NCBI GenBank assembly: GCA_902729315.2
Contig: LR746273.1
Coordinates: 4,999,001 to 5,063,000 of the forward strand
Length of the DNA: 64,000 nt
Origin: Spirodela intermedia
Taxonomy: Eukaryota > Streptophyta > Magnoliopsida > Alismatales > Araceae
Direction of reading: 5' to 3'
The notes beneath the pieces are model-generated. The model saw only the letters and a list, made by a program, of their open reading frames with translations, was not told the origin of the DNA and did not search any database. The stretch's first letter is position 1. Every line of letters begins with the position of its first letter. Shown piece by piece: positions 23,801 to 38,050 of the stretch. Made by a program: the position numbers and the translations under genes.

Positions 23801-26800
23801 AATGCAATAGCTGCTTTACTTTTGTAAAATGTTTCTATGGTTCTTAAATATTAGTTTTCCCTAGATAACATCAGTGGACGCAATAACATGTCTATTTGGC
23901 GTTGAGATAAGCTTGACGTGGTCCACTGTCATGATGTGAGTCAAACTTTGTTCTTTCCGCATACAGATATATCACACACCTCTTCCTAGACTGTAAGGGA
24001 GATGGTTTATCTATTTTATGATAGACTTTCACATTTCTGATGGCCATATCTTTTGTACGAAGCCAACGCCCCGTCAACGATTTATCTTTTCTAAACACCC
24101 TTCCCATTGTACTGCTGGTCAAAAAATGAATTCCTATTTTCCCATCTTTATTCGTCGGTACTATATTTGGCTCCTTGAATCATATTTGATCAATTATTTA
24201 GGTTTTGAATGCAGGATATAACCAGCCACAACATGTTTTCTAACACTAGATAGATTTTGTTGCAAATTGAATATTCGAAACTAGGAATGTGTAAACCACT
24301 AATATGTATATCACTGGTACCAATTTTTGTAGACTGAAAGAGGAAATCACCATTCATTCCGACAAGAGGATCAATGCATTTATCAACAACGACATACATC
24401 TTAGTTCCTAGTTAACACATTAAAGGGAATTTTTTAGACAATGAAGACAAAATCTGAATCAATGATAGTGAGGACATGGGTTAACGGATTTTATTCATAA
24501 TCAAAGAAGACATCCCCAGTGTTTTCGAAGCTGAATGAGACGAATGATCTACACTTGCCACGGTAATGTTTCAATGAGTTTTCTTCTTGTGAAGAGTTTC
24601 TCTTTGAGGCATTTCAATGGATGAAGAAAACAATACCGGTATTTTCTTCATCTATTTAGAATGCTATTCTTTGCTCTTCTTGTGGAGTTTAATTTCTATT
24701 GTATTTATCTAATTCTTGAAACTCTCACGTCGACACTTCTCCATCATCCTCTTTCCACTCTTCAGCTAGTTTCTAGGGATGCTTCAACAGTATTAGTATA
24801 TTCAAATTCAGATTAGAAATAGCGTTATCTTTTAGGTAATTTTATAGTGACAACATCTTTGCCAACAAACGTTGAGGAAACACGAGTATTCGGAAGGAGA
24901 TAATGAACATATCTTCAACAGTTTCACTTCAAGCAGAAATGACACTATGTTTTTTGTTCCTATTTAACCTGTCATATGATGTGATCGATATAGTAAAGGC
25001 TGTGCTGGTTATACATGAATAAAGGTTTCTTATTCTTAGATTGCTGGCTTTACAACTCCTCTTTTGAAAATTTGGCTTCACCTATTCGTGCCTTCGCATC
25101 GCCATAAAATGTTTATTTGTGTCCAAAATTTCACCGACTATAGCATATTCTCTTGGCGTTTTGTGGATCAGCTTTCACCCAATTTTAAGTCTCCAGCACG
25201 GTTTTAGGTAATCAATTCTTTTTTGATAATAAACTATATTTCATCCTAAGTAGAACAGTTATCTTATAAAAAACAGGACTAGGAATTGGATTTGCAGACT
25301 GTACTTCACATCAACGCAGATGGGTTGATTCTAGCATACTGATGAAAAATAATTACAATAGCTTAAACATAGTCAAACTATTTGAAAACATGCGTTTGCT
25401 AACTTGTTCTCTATCATGGATAGGAGACCTAGCAGTTCCCTGATTCTCTACATGGCCCTTCGATAATTATCTCTTAAATCCTCTCACGTTGTCACTCCTA
25501 GATTCACTTTCTTCTTATTAATCTGACAGTCATGTCAAATTGTAAGCAGTGAATGGTCCCTTGTAAACAATATGGCAATGATCTTTTTGAAGAATAATAA
25601 AGAAAACCTAATTCTTGACAAGCAACTGCAATTTTTCTCAGAGATAGGCATTGAGAAAAATCGTGGCATTCTATCACTTCTGAAAGACATCAATCAAGAT
25701 GATATCGATAACAACTATCCACCTTTCGTGTACGGATCAAGTTTGTATTAGGGTATTATATGTTGTTTCCAAGAATGATTCATATACACTGAGAAAGTTT
25801 CAAAAATCGTTTTTCTCTTAGGTTAAAAAATAGAATTTATATGCCATTTTTAGTTCAGTAAAAAATCAAATAAAAAGTTTAACAAATAGGAATGATGAAT
25901 GGAAAAAAAAATTCTTTGGAGGAAGTAAAATACTGGCATGGCATATGACAAAGATGCTAGGAATGACTGTCCACACCTTGCACAACTTAAAATCATCCCA
26001 ACACAAGAAAAAAAAGGGAGAGAGCGAAGAGATACACCAAATCTTACATGGTTTGGAGAATCCTCCTACAACTATTGCACAAGCTTGTTCTTCCTTCAAA
26101 GCGGGAATCACCTCTTACACACTATAAGAGGTGGTGGCTCCCCTCTCTTATATCATGGGTTTAGGGAACTATATTGGGATAAATGACAATAATACCCCTA
26201 ACAGGAACTTTTTTCCAAGGGGGCATTACCCCCTTGAGAACCCTCTCCTAGGAGGCACTGTCCATCTGTTAGACCCCCTTGCGACTCATCGTGGATTTTA
26301 GATCTGCATACTTGCTAGAGACCTAGCTTGGTCATTCTCCACATACCTCCAATAAAGTAATTCATGACAAGAAAAGTGATTCATTTTCCTTTTATGGAAA
26401 TTTTTCTCAGAAGGATAAATACCGGTATATATGGAACTAAATCTACGATATGTATAGCAATAAGTAAATAACCCAAGGATCATATGCATTATTTTAAAGC
26501 CTCATAATTGAGGCATGTGAATCAAGGTGTTTACCATCTATTTCATTAGTAAAGAATTTTACTAACAACAAAATATCTATAACTTAAAAGATGACCTTTC
26601 CAATCAAAGTGCAATCACAATGTCTACTTTGCTTGAAACACTGATTGAAGAAATTAGAAACAACTAAAAATTCTCAAGCTTTTTAAGAGGAAAATATTTT
26701 CTAGATGGTAGGTAATTTTAAGCTATGTCATTCCCCTCAAATGAAAGTATATGCGTTCAATTTTTTCAAAGCTCTTCTCTCACGTCCATATAGCTCCTAG

Positions 26801-29800
26801 ATGATGTCTTCAATATCAAATTTCTCACTAACTTAGATATCAAATTATCACGCAATTGGTAGTATTTTATGTTTATTTATTTCATTTTTAAAGTGTTTTA
26901 GAAGCAAAAATTAAGTTCGTCGTGATGAGCACCTGAATGTGTAGTTGGCGTCTTGTGAACCACCTTGTGAAAAGAGGTTTAGTATAGGAAGGTTTGGAAG
27001 CCATTAATTTGGGTGAAGCATATGCCACTTTGTGTTGTTTCTTCTATTGATTTTTTTGATATAAATTTTTTTACACCAATGCTACAAACCTAATAGTTCT
27101 TCCATCTCTTGTATATTTCTCATCTCAAATAAGAAGTTCAATTCATGTAAGAGATCAACAAATGATTAAATGATCCTTAAAAATATCTATGGTTAGGACA
27201 AATAGAGCAGAATATAAACAACCCATGACATAACAAGACCAAAATTATTTAATAGAAAATAGTATCATTATTTGAAATAAAAAATAAGGATTTTTAGCCA
27301 TTAAATTCAGTTAATAGAGGTTAATAAAAACTTAATTTGCCTATTTAACCATATTGAAAATCATTTGTTCCTTCTTCATATTGGGTGATATTGAAAGAAA
27401 AATCTTTCACATGCACTGCATCTACGCCTTCAAAATTCTCAACTTTCTGGTTATGAAAGGTAACCACATGATATAGACCCCTTCCAAGTTTCATATTTTT
27501 CCTATCAGTTGACTATGAAAAGCTGTATAACATTTTAAAGTTGATCTTGTTCAAGAGAAGAAAGTTTTTCTTTAACTGCAATAATTCTGCTTGATGAACA
27601 TTCATGGAAAACCTCCGATTACTCATCCTATCATATTCGTCAGTCCAATTTCGTGCACATCAGGGTCTGTTTTCATCTCTCATCTTGCAGGGAGAGCTAT
27701 CTTTTCTCTCTCAGACCCACTTTTGAGATGGAGTTGCGACCTTAACAACCAATGTCATGATCATACCTTACATTATTCCGAAAATAATTACTAAATAAAT
27801 ATGGAAACTCTTTTATGAGTATACTGCGGAAAGGAAAATTAGTGGAACTTTGTTGTGTGACTGCAAAAAACCAGTCTTATGATTAGCTTAAACCGGGTGC
27901 CTAAAGAAAGCCTACTAAAAGGCTGAATAAAAGGGATGACAGATGAGCTTTAAAGGAAGCTTAATGCTATTCTAAATGTCAGTTTTTATTTATTCCAATG
28001 AATAAATGTTTTAGCTAGATTTGATCTTATGCTTGAATTTTTAACTCTATGGTCTTTACTCACAAAACATGAAGAACATTGTACAGATTTCTCTAAAAAT
28101 ATTACCTTACAAAAAAAGGAAGATACTTTTTTCAATCTAAATATTATATCGGAATAATTTCAGTGACATAAATATTATAAGCTTCCATTCAAGGTTAGAG
28201 AATATCAAGTGAAAGGAAGTGCTAACCTTGATTTACAAATTTTCTTCAAAAGAAAAAATAGCTGGGAACATAGGAGTTGATAATATAAGGATAAGGATTG
28301 ATGCGTATAGAAAAATAAAATTCTGGGTTTCATGAGGGTGTAGGCATCTTGGTCACTATTGATTGAGGCATTTCCCCCTCTATGTCAAGATGTTAAAGGT
28401 ATGAAAATTAACATTTTTTAAGAGTACAGGCTTCAAGAGTGTTAAGAGCGTTTATGAATATAGTGTTGACTTTGGTGTTCTAAATCCACATACGTAACTG
28501 GAAATCGAATTAGAAATTCAAGTTATCAGACCTTCCCAAGGTGAGATAACGATAACTTTGAAGGATTTGAGGGTTTAAATATGCAAGGTTCCTATCAAGC
28601 TCTATAAATTGCCAACACCTCACATCAATGTTCACAAGGGTCATTGCCCTACCTCACTTTTATTTCAATAAGTTGCTCTCCATGTTTTTGAATTTTATAG
28701 CTTATTATGATATCAGTGTTTAACATTATGGAAGGATCGTTTTAATTTCAAAGGTTTAGTTGGGACCTTGGGAAGCTAACTTGTAAGGAAAGGTTAGAGT
28801 TATGCTAGCAAAAGGTACAAGCTCAAACATTGAAAACGAATAAGTCTAATATTATTAAATAATTAAGATTTTTTTTACACCTGTAATTTAATCGAATTAT
28901 TTTTTAATTCCAAATTAGTGCCTTAATTTGAGGTCATCTGGTGCTGTAATAAGAATGTACTAAGCTGATACGTTGTCTATTCTCATTTGCATAACTCATA
29001 TGTGATTAAAATGGAACATTTCAGCATTGTTAGCATCGGTCCTCTGTCCAATATTGATGCCCTAATCATGCATAATTCATTCTTAAGTTCAAAAGTAAAA
29101 TAATTTAATTCCTTGAACTAGTTTGGAACAAATAAAAACAAGGAATTTTCAGATATGATAGAATAGTAAACACTTGTGTAAGTTAGTATCATTAGTTTAA
29201 TGTTGAGATTTTTTCTGCACTAGTTGAATTACTTATATCTCATGGCTAGCATTAGGAATACATATAAGCTTTTGGATGTGTTTTGAAATTTGAATGAATA
29301 TCCGAAAATGTTGCATAGGTGTACACAATGTATTTTTCTTGACAATTCGATTTATTGCACCAAATCTCTCAATCTAGAACTGTAAAATTTTAATTATATG
29401 GAGATATGGAGTTATTATGTTTTTACATGTTTGCCAAAATAAAGGTATGACATTGGTCGATGAATATGCTAATTTGTAAGAATATATATTACAAGTTTCT
29501 AGAATTTGGAAGAAAATTTTCATGACTAAAATATAGGGTATACAACAAGAATTCATCTCCAAAAGTTATAAAACAAAATATGTTGAAAATGAGCTCTGAT
29601 GTAATGCGATCATGTGACTCCAATTCTGTGCTGACTTTAGATGAACTGTCACTGCATCAAATCTTCAAATGGATTAACTAGCAACTTTTCAGGCTTTAAA
29701 ATAAATAATTATTAAAAGCTTTGAAAAGGGAAAATGATTTATCTTTTTATCATGGAAAAGAAGTCCATTATGTTTACCTAAAAAGTTAGATTTTAACAAG

Positions 29801-31000
29801 GTAATGTATTTTTTCACAGATTTTTATTTCACAATCACCATAACTCTTGAAATGCTGCATTAAATTTTTATATGGAAGGAGCCTTATATTTTTGGCTTAG
29901 TGATTTGAAATCCGCCTTTGAAATTTGATAATTTGAATAGATTGTGATATTAATACCTTACTAAGTTTTAACATAAATAGATGCTCTAACCAGAAATATC
30001 TAATATTTATCCAAAATATTAAAAATCTTCAAATAGAAACTCATTTGATTGAAACTATCACTGTAAAAGTAAGTTATAATAAGTGCTTTATGAGAATACT
30101 TTTCTTTGTGATACAAAGACTATCAATAACTTTTAAACTCGCATGTATACAAGTTTTACTAGATAGGGCATATTATTTTGAACCATGATATGAATAACTT
30201 ACATCTTTTACAATCTTCTCTTGTAAATTTCTCAAAAATAAAACCATAAAAAATATATCAATGAATATATGTGATGAAGATTAAAGTTTTCTGATTGCTG
30301 TGGACAGACCATGATGATTTAGTTACAAAGATTTACTCATAATTAGCCATTTTAAAAGGTCTTATAACTATAAAACTATGATATATATACCGAATAACAT
30401 AGGTGAAATCATTTTTTTTCCATTCAATGATAGCTGAGATTTATCTACTTCTAAAGGAGTCTAAAGAAACAATTACTGTTGGTTAACTTCATTTGAACAT
30501 ACCAATAACTTCATGGGTCTCATTAATAAGATTAAAAATATTTTGATTTCTTGTAAGCTCTTAGTGTCCAATCTAGGAAAAATATGTTTAACTTGTAGCA
30601 TTAGTTCTTAGAGTCCTAACACTTTTCACATAATAGTTGTTACAATATCATTATTGTATGCAAATTAGGGATAAATAGTAATGAATAATGTATCAGATAA
30701 AGTTAAATTTAATGAAATAAAATAAAACCCCCAAGGCCTTGCCTTGTGATAATTATATTTTAGTAGTTACATCTATGCATTAATATCTTATATATAGATG
30801 CTAATTAATCAGTAGAGAATGTAATTATACATGTATTATCGACTCATTATGACGTTCATAATAATTTATCATTTAAGTCTTGATACATATTATTTTATTT
30901 TATTTATTTATCTTATAAGACTAACCCTACTTGACTTTAGAAAAATCAAGTAGTGATTCTCTCATATTTGTTTGATAATGATTTAATTACAAAGACTTAG
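20866..31000. other. Long AT-rich gene-free stretch
   Basis: About 10 kb with stops in all frames and no frame above 82 codons. No conserved coding motif was recognised on either strand. Around 25.88-26.33 kb the base composition changes and the sequence (a CT-rich block ending near ATAATACCCCTAACAGG) has the look of an LTR or leader fragment, but I could not find a partner copy. The rest is unassigned intergenic DNA. Confidence 0.55.
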
Positions 31001-31620
31001 GTGAGCTCTTATTATGAATTGAAAGTAATGAAAGAAGTCCAAGTCTTTAGCCTAAGGAAGAAGCCCAAGTCTTCAACTTAAGGAAAAGCCCAAGTCTTAT
31101 GGAGAGGGCCGACCTAATATATTTATGGGCCTAAGAGAGGACGTCACCTTGACCCAGTCCATTTGGACTTAAAAAAGGCTATCAAGAAATGAGATCTAGG
31201 CCACCCATCTTAGGGCGTCTTAAGATGAGATTAAGAGAAGGATTAAAGCATCACCCTCATGGAAAAATTTGGCCTGTCCACCAAAAGAGTTGGTTATTAA
31301 TCATAACCATTTATTAGAAGAGCCTAATTCTTGAGAGGATTAAGGCATCTCACCCCCCTCTTAGAGGGTACTTTTTGGCTCTCTCTAGCAGTGGCTAGTT
31401 GAAGGAAAAAGGAAGGAAATCAAGACCTGATCAATGGTATTCTCGTGCTCAAGATCGTCGTGGAGAAGAGATTACTTGGAGCGCTTCAAGATTGTCGTGG
31501 ATCAAGCACTACTAGGCTTAGGACTGGTACACAACGAGGTATGTGCAAGATTTGGATATGGGACTTTTTCGTCCTTGTAATCTTCTTCGTGAATAGATTA
31601 ACTTTTAGTTTAGATTAGTT
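31000..31620 (+). repeat. LTR-like fragment with short internal repeats
   Basis: A GC-richer island in AT-rich DNA. It contains three imperfect copies of a unit of about 25 bp built on AAGCCCAAGTCTT (about 31034-31100). It also has two copies of AAGATCGTCGTGGAGAAG / AAGATTGTCGTGGATCAAG near 31450-31505. The final part, ending near a GGTATGTGCAAG and TTCGTCCTTGTAATCTTC, resembles the 3' part of plant copia LTRs. No TG...CA pair with target duplication was resolved, so the class is inferred. Confidence 0.35.
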
Positions 31621-32011
31621 TGACCATTTATTTTATCATTCCATTGTGTTAGATTCATTCTCTCCTTTTTGTCACACTTTCTATTTCTCTTATCTTTATA
31701 TTTTTTAGATTTAATTTCGCCCTTCACAATCTTAAGTATATCTATGTATATATAAGAAATAAAATAACTAAAATTTTTACTCTCATTATCCACACTCCCT
31801 AGATCAACCCTTACTTATCCTAAGTAGAAGAGTGAGCTTTTATAAATATTATTTACATAAATTTAGTTACATCACGATGACATATCTAACTTCTAAATCG
31901 AGTTCATCACCTTGAGAAATATATGTACTAAACTTGATGAAGAAGACTCAAGATACTCTATTAATAGACCAGCCACATGACCTAAATTTTGAGGCTCATT
32001 GAAGAGAGGTA

Positions 32012-33737
32012 TGATAAGTCTTCCTCATCATGAGTTAATAATTAGTAAATAATATAGTTTTAACCTTAACTCATGATAAATAGACTTCTATTTGTGTTAA
32101 ACTGTGAAAAGTAGTTTTCAGTTGATTAACATGAATTTTTGGCTAATTATGTGATTTTCTACAAATTTATATGATTCTTATAGTCCTATTTTTGAGATAA
32201 ATAAAGAAAAAGAATTTAAAATAAAAATATAGCAAAGGGGGGGACCTGCGGACCAACCAGGCCTGTAAGCGGGTTGGAAGCACAATCAAGGGGAGCCATG
32301 AGTAGGGGCTTGAGAAGCTAGGACTGATGGGGGCACGTGTGTACCACTCTCCTTCCACGTCACTGGTGGCCATCAGATTGTGGGGCCAAGAGTAGTCGTA
32401 CACGCAGGAGAAAATGACTAATTACTAAAAAATGTGATATTACTATATATTCGCCCAAAACTTTGGCGCATAAGCGATGTGGGACTAAACTCGTGTCACA
32501 CCTTTTCTCGAAAGGCTTCGAAGATTTTAATACCTAAATTACCCCTTAGTTATAACAAAGATATACCATAATGACATCACTTGATAAGGACATTAGAGTA
32601 CTTATTTCAATCTTTCTCATATAGGTGGGCAACCGGCACAGGTTCAAATCCTCCTAGAGCCAAAACTCGTATTTTTATTTGATTATTGTGACTTTGTTGT
32701 AGATCACCGGTAAAAGATTAAGCTACTAGAATCATTGGATCATCAGCGAAAATATCGTCAATGCGATTCGCGGAGTATTTTTACTAAAATTGCTGAACGA
32801 TTCGCAACAAAAGGATCACGAATCCATCAAGTAAATCATCTCCGATTCATCGACAAATAAGTTGTCATTGGGAAGAGGACGATCTACAGGAGACAAGTTG
32901 CCACCTTTTGAAAGCATACTAGATGTGATGAAGATCCTCCTCTTGCTGTGTGGACTTGAGGATGAAGCTCCTTGACACACATCCCACTTTCATCCAGCTC
33001 TTCTCTATGGGGTGTCAGTCGTTGGAGAGCCACAAAGTCGTCATTTTTCTGTTCCGCCAGGTAACAACCGCCGGAGATGATTCAACAACTCATTTCATTG
33101 ATCTCTAGACTTCACAAAGAGATTTAGAGATTGTCCACATTATTCTTGTGTAAGGAGAGCCTTCAAAGCTATGGACACTACACAATGATCTTCCAAAATG
33201 CTTAGGATTCTAGTGCATTGTCGATGCATTCTCAACGTCGGAACTCTATTTTCCTATTTTTAACTTAATTTTTACTTCATTTAGTAATAATTTGTGTGAT
33301 TTAAATTTATCAAACTATACTTAATTCAATTATGATTATTTCGGCTTTTATAGATCTTAATTTGATCAATTAAATCGTTTGTAATTACTTACGTAAGAAT
33401 CATTGAGTGGAACTTTGTTTTTGCCCGATTTACATTTGTCGGGTGCTGACATCATCCTGACTTCTGCACCCTTACTTTTTGTAAATTTTAAATATATTTT
33501 ATTTTCATTTCTTAGTATAAAATTTTAAAAAATTATATTATTTGAGAAAAATTCTAAAAAATTGTTCAATATTATATTACATCCTTGTGATCAATCTGAA
33601 AAATTATCACTATTTTTTAAAGTTTTATTAAATTATAATTGATAAATTTATTTAGAAATACTTCTAAATATCTAAAAATTAGTATTTTATAAATTTTAAA
33701 TTTACATGATTTACTATGTAATGACTAAGTCACGTCA
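32012..33737 (+). repeat. Family X solo LTR, copy A
   Basis: 1726 bp, from TGATAAGTCTTC to TAGTCACGTCA. It is flanked by AGGTA (32007-32011) and AGATA (33738-33742), a 5-bp duplication with one mismatch. It is of the long LTR form and keeps the conserved TACTATATATTCGCCC promoter-like segment and the TGTGGGACTAAA motif. No internal retroviral sequence follows, so it is a solo LTR made by LTR-LTR recombination. Only 71 bp separate it from inverted copy B. Confidence 0.85.
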
Positions 33738-33808
33738 AGATACAAAAGAGAAGAGAGATAGAGAGAGAAAGGGGACTAGTCATGAGCTAGGGATGGGACA
33801 ATGGTGGG

Positions 33809-35436
33809 TGACGTGACTCAGTCGTTGTATATTAAATCACGCAAATATAAAATTTATAAAACTAGAAAATACGAATTTTTGGATATTTAGAAGTATTTCT
33901 AAATAAATATATCAATTATAATTCAATAAAAATTCCAAAAATAGTGGTAATTTTCCAGGTCGATCACAGGGATGTAATATAATATTTGGTAATTATTCAG
34001 AATTTTTCTCAATGAATACGATTTTCTATGAATTTTATACTAGGAAATAAGAAGGAAATATATTTAAAATTCACGAAAAAAAAGGAAATAAGGACGCGGA
34101 TGTCAAGATGACATCAGCGCCTGGCGAACGCGAATCGGGCGGAAATAGAGTTCCGCCCGGCGATTCTTGCGTAAGCGATTACATACGATTTAATTAATCA
34201 AATTAAGATCTGTAAAAGCCGGAAGAATCGTAATTGAACAAAGTATATTTTGGTAACTTAAAAACACAAAAATTATCACTAAATGAAGTGTAAAGTAAAT
34301 TGAAAGCAGGAAAATAGAGTTCCGGCGTCGCGACGGCGATGCGTCGGCGATGCACCGGAATCCTGAGCGTTCGGGAGGATCGTCGTGCAGTGTCCACGGC
34401 CTCGCTCTCCTTGGACAAAGACGACGTGGGCAATCTCTAGATCTTCTCGCGAAGTCTAGAGATCAATGAAGTGGGTCGTCGAATCGTCTCCGGCGGCTGT
34501 CACCCGGCGGAGCGGAAAAACGGCGACTTTGCGGCTCTCCAGCGGCTGTCACCCGACGGAGAGGAGCTGGATGGAGGTGGGGCGCGTGTCAGGGAGCTTC
34601 ATCCTCAGGTCCGCGCAGCAAGAGGAGGCTCTTCATCGCATCTGGTACGCTCTCAGGAGGTGGCGACTCGTCTCCCAGCGGATCGTCCTCTTCCCGACGA
34701 CGGCTTGTTCGTCGATCAATCGGAGATGATTTACTCGATGGATTCGCGATCCTTTTATTGCGAATCGTTCAGCAATTTTAGTAGCAATGCTCCGTGAATC
34801 GCATTGATGAGATTTTCGCCGATGATCCAGCGATTCTAGTTGCTTAATCCTTCACTGGCGATCTGCAAGAAAGTCGCGATAATCAGATAAAAAGATATGA
34901 ATTTTGACTCTGGGAGGATTCGAACCCGCGCCGGTCGCCCGCCTGTGAGGAAGGTGTGACGCGGGTTTAGTCCCACATCGGTTGTGCGCCGATTTTTCGG
35001 GCGAATATATAGTAATGTTAGCTTCGGAAGCAAAGTCACTTCTCTCGCGTGTACGACCACTCCTTGCCCCACAGCCGGCTGGCCACCGGTGACGTGGAAG
35101 GGGAGTGGCGCACACATGCCCCTATCGGTCCAAGCTAAGCCGCTCAAGTCCCTACTCGCGGCTACTCCCGACTGCGCTTCCGACCTGCTTGCGGGCCCGG
35201 CTGGCCGGCGGGTCCCCCCATTTTGCAATATTTTTATTTTTATTTCTTGTTCTTCATTTATCTCAAAAGTAAGACTGTAAAAATCGTATAAAATCACATA
35301 ATTACCCAAAAATTCACGTTAATCAACTGAAAACCACTTTTCACACTTTAACACAAATATAAGTCTATTTATCATCAGTTAAGGCTAAAACTATATTATT
35401 TACTAATTATTAACTCATGATAATGAAGACTTATCA
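33809..35436 (-). repeat. Family X solo LTR, copy B
   Basis: 1628 bp, reading on the plus strand from TGACGTGACT to GACTTATCA, with a perfect 5-bp duplication GTGGG at 33804-33808 and 35437-35441. It is of the short form and CpG-rich (GGCGTCGCGACGGCGATGCG segment), so it is one of the youngest copies. Frames of 87-157 codons seen inside it on both strands are not genes; the same DNA recurs in copies C, D, G and H. Confidence 0.92.
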
Positions 35437-35441
35437 GTGGG

Positions 35442-36740
35442 TTTTTTCCCTCTACAGGACAGGTAGAGATGGTGGTGATAGCTACAACAGGGCCAGTGAT
35501 GATGGTAGAAGGTGATGGCAACTATGAGCTCTCCTCTTGCATGACAAGTAGAGGACGAGCTGAGCTTGGTGGTGATGTTATAGTGGCAGCAGCGAACATT
35601 GATAGTGGCTGTGATCTTTTGTCTTGAATCATAGATAGAGGAGGAGCTAGGTGTGACAGTGGTGGCTGCAGTGTTTACAACAATAAGGATGGCGGTGATG
35701 GAGTGAGGAGCTAAGGACAGTGGCAATGTCTATGTAGTGCAATAGCACTCTGATTTCCCTCTTCTAGAAACCATGCTCTCCTCTTGAATGACTAATAATG
35801 TGAGGAGTAAAGGAAAAAGGGTAGGTCCAAAAACTGATTTTTTTTGTTTCAATTTGTGCATTAGTTTTGAGGTTTCGCTATCTTAGTGATGTGAGTGACA
35901 AACACATAGCTAGAGTAGGTTCTTAGTTTCGTTACTTTATGGCTATTAGAAAACTTATTCCACAGATTGAAGTCCCTTCTTGAGTGATAGATAGAGCATT
36001 TCGTTTTCATTTTATTGTCTGTTCATTTCATTTTATTTATCTTCATTCTTACGTGACATCTAGGGATAGTTTTGCTTTGGGTTGAGTTTGACTTTGTGTT
36101 CATAATGTCTTCAGGTGGAATTTAATGTCACCTTAAGTAGAGAATGTGAATCAATCCAACTGGTAGTTGTCCCTGTGAATCAACTTAAACTACTAAAAGC
36201 TTAAGACTGATTTCTTGTATTTGAGTTCAAAGATAAGTATTGAATTTGACTCATTGTAATTCAAGGACTAAAATATTGAAAAAGTTCTAGCATTCTTGCC
36301 AAGGACAACTAGCTTAGTGTAGTATTGATGATCTGTTCTCCTGTATAATAATCATTTTTTAATTTGTTTTTACATGAAGACTTAAAAAAAGATGGACAAG
36401 AAGAAATTTACAACCAAGCAAAATCAGTGGTGAGTTGCACAATTGGCATACATCAGAATTTATAGGTTGAGCAAGAATAATGGTGACACTCCTCTCTCTA
36501 AACACCAAAATGTATTATGTGCAGGTTCATCTTGTTTACCTTTATTTTTATGTTTTATAGAAATTTTCCTTTTTCTATGTAGACTAGTTTATTTCCTTGT
36601 CTATTTGGTTTGAAGTTTAGTTTCTTGAAATACACTCTCTCCAAAACTTTGGATACAAAAAGTAAAACCTTTTAGTGATGCATACATGGAAATCCTTGAA
36701 ATGTCAAATTACAAAACATATTCTTAAAATTAAACTGCCT
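35442..36740. other. Non-coding DNA, possible leader of int0
   Basis: 35442-35720 is a purine-rich stretch with many GGTGGT/GATGGT triplet-like motifs but no protein family. From about 36000 the sequence includes TAGTTGTCCCTGTGAATCAAC, which resembles leader sequence seen in plant gypsy elements ahead of gag. The int0 gag begins shortly after. No LTR of int0 itself was identified. Confidence 0.35.
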
Positions 36741-37200
36741 TTCCATTTTAGAAAAAACATCTGAATATGGAGATAGAATCCAATGATATAAAGAATCTAC
36801 ATAAGCAGTTGAAAGATTATTTTAACCCACCTACAAGCATAGAATTCTTGCAATACTTGGTGTGTAGCATGACATTAAATCTGAGATATTTCAAATGTTA
36901 CCCACATTTTATGGAAATCATAATGAGGACCCATATCATTATTTTTAAGATTTTATGAGGTTGAGGCAACACATAATGTGGCATAGCAAAAGATGCAGAT
37001 CATGCATTGAGGTTGACTCTCTTTCCTATCTTGTTGAAAGAGGAAGTTAGTTATTGACTTTTCACATTAGGAAAAGGCATTAATCATTGGGTTATCATGA
37101 CACAGGAATTTTTAAAGGAATTCAATCATGAGATTTAATTAGAGTCATGGAGAACCCTTAGACGAGGGATGGAGTTGATTCGAAGGATTGATGGATAACT
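36740..37200 (+). pseudogene. int0 gag, N-terminal part, broken
   Basis: An ATG at 36767 opens a 63-codon frame. Continuing over frameshifts, the translation shows a CYPHFYGNHNEDPYHYF-like block, matching the FHGLxxEDPxxHLxxF start of the Retrotrans_gag domain of Athila/Tat elements. Further remnants of the domain (a WVIMTQEFLKEFN-like block near 37089) follow. The frame is then lost, and family Y sequence starts about 180 bp later. Confidence 0.6.
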
Positions 37201-37379
37201 ATTAAAGCTAGATTGTTTTAATTAATTTTATTATTTTATTATTATTTTTTATTTTGTTGACTTGGAGAATAAATATAAGATTATACTATTAATTTTAGAA
37301 GTCTGAAGTTAAAATACTTAGCATAATTTTTTATTAGTAGAAAAATATAAGAATAAAAAATAAAGATATTGTTATTTGT

Positions 37380-38050
37380 TGGCAGGTCGGCACTTGGCAG
37401 CTGCCCTAGAGGGGAATTGTGCTCGAGTGGGTAGACCCTGATCGGGGGGAACTACAAGTTGAGCTTGAGTGGCGAAGGACTCACTTCGTACACGTGTGCG
37501 TCCCTCCCCTACCACGTCCTGGTGGCCAACTTGGTTGTGGAACAAGGAGCATCATACACACGTGTGTGCACGAGGGCGGATCACCTTTTTACCTTATCTC
37601 AAAATGATCTTAGGCATTATTTTATTTCGGGAGAAGGGATCTTTACTAAGAGAGTATTACTTTGATATATATTCAGTTTAATCAATGAAAGCTTTTCGAT
37701 ATGGGACTAAACATTCTCATTTATTTCAGGGTAGTGGTTTGGAGTGTAATGTGATCTAACGGCAGTTAGCACACCATGTCATTAGATAAGACAGATCATG
37801 TGGTAAGGAAAGCAGTAGGATACCTAAAGTCTAAAGTAATTCATCAATGGTTCATGAATTTAACACCGCTCATCATGCATGTCACCATAAACGATGATCT
37901 AATGGTGAGTGAAGTGCCATGGTACCAAGGACTTAAGTTTCTGGTCAACAACAGTTCGTAGTGGGTTAATCCTATGTTTGTCAGCACACCATGTGACTGA
38001 GTACATCTGATTTAGTGGCTCACAAAGTGCCATGATATCAAGAACTTAAG
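37380..38050 (+). repeat. Family Y LTR-like element, plus copy
   Basis: This is homologous over about 620 bp to the reverse complement of 53840-54189 plus 55829-56090. Shared blocks include AAGGAGCATCATACACAC, GGGAGAAGGGATCT, TTTGATATATATT and GTGATCTAA. The architecture (CACGTG-rich block, TATA-like TGATATATATTC, then TGGGACTAAA) parallels family X LTRs, so Y is probably a distant relative. The exact ends are not resolved. It interrupts the int0 gag. Three overlapping frames of 62-70 codons here are not genes. Confidence 0.65.

Noticed and set aside
34466-34797. Open frames of 87-108 codons in a GC-rich block
   Set aside because: The same DNA recurs in LTR copies C, D, G and H at equivalent positions with stops, so it is LTR sequence of copy B.
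34911-34950. A tRNA gene at the GGATTCGAACCC motif
   Set aside because: Only a T-arm-like part is present. The T stem pairs poorly, and no A box, anticodon arm or 5' acceptor strand was found.
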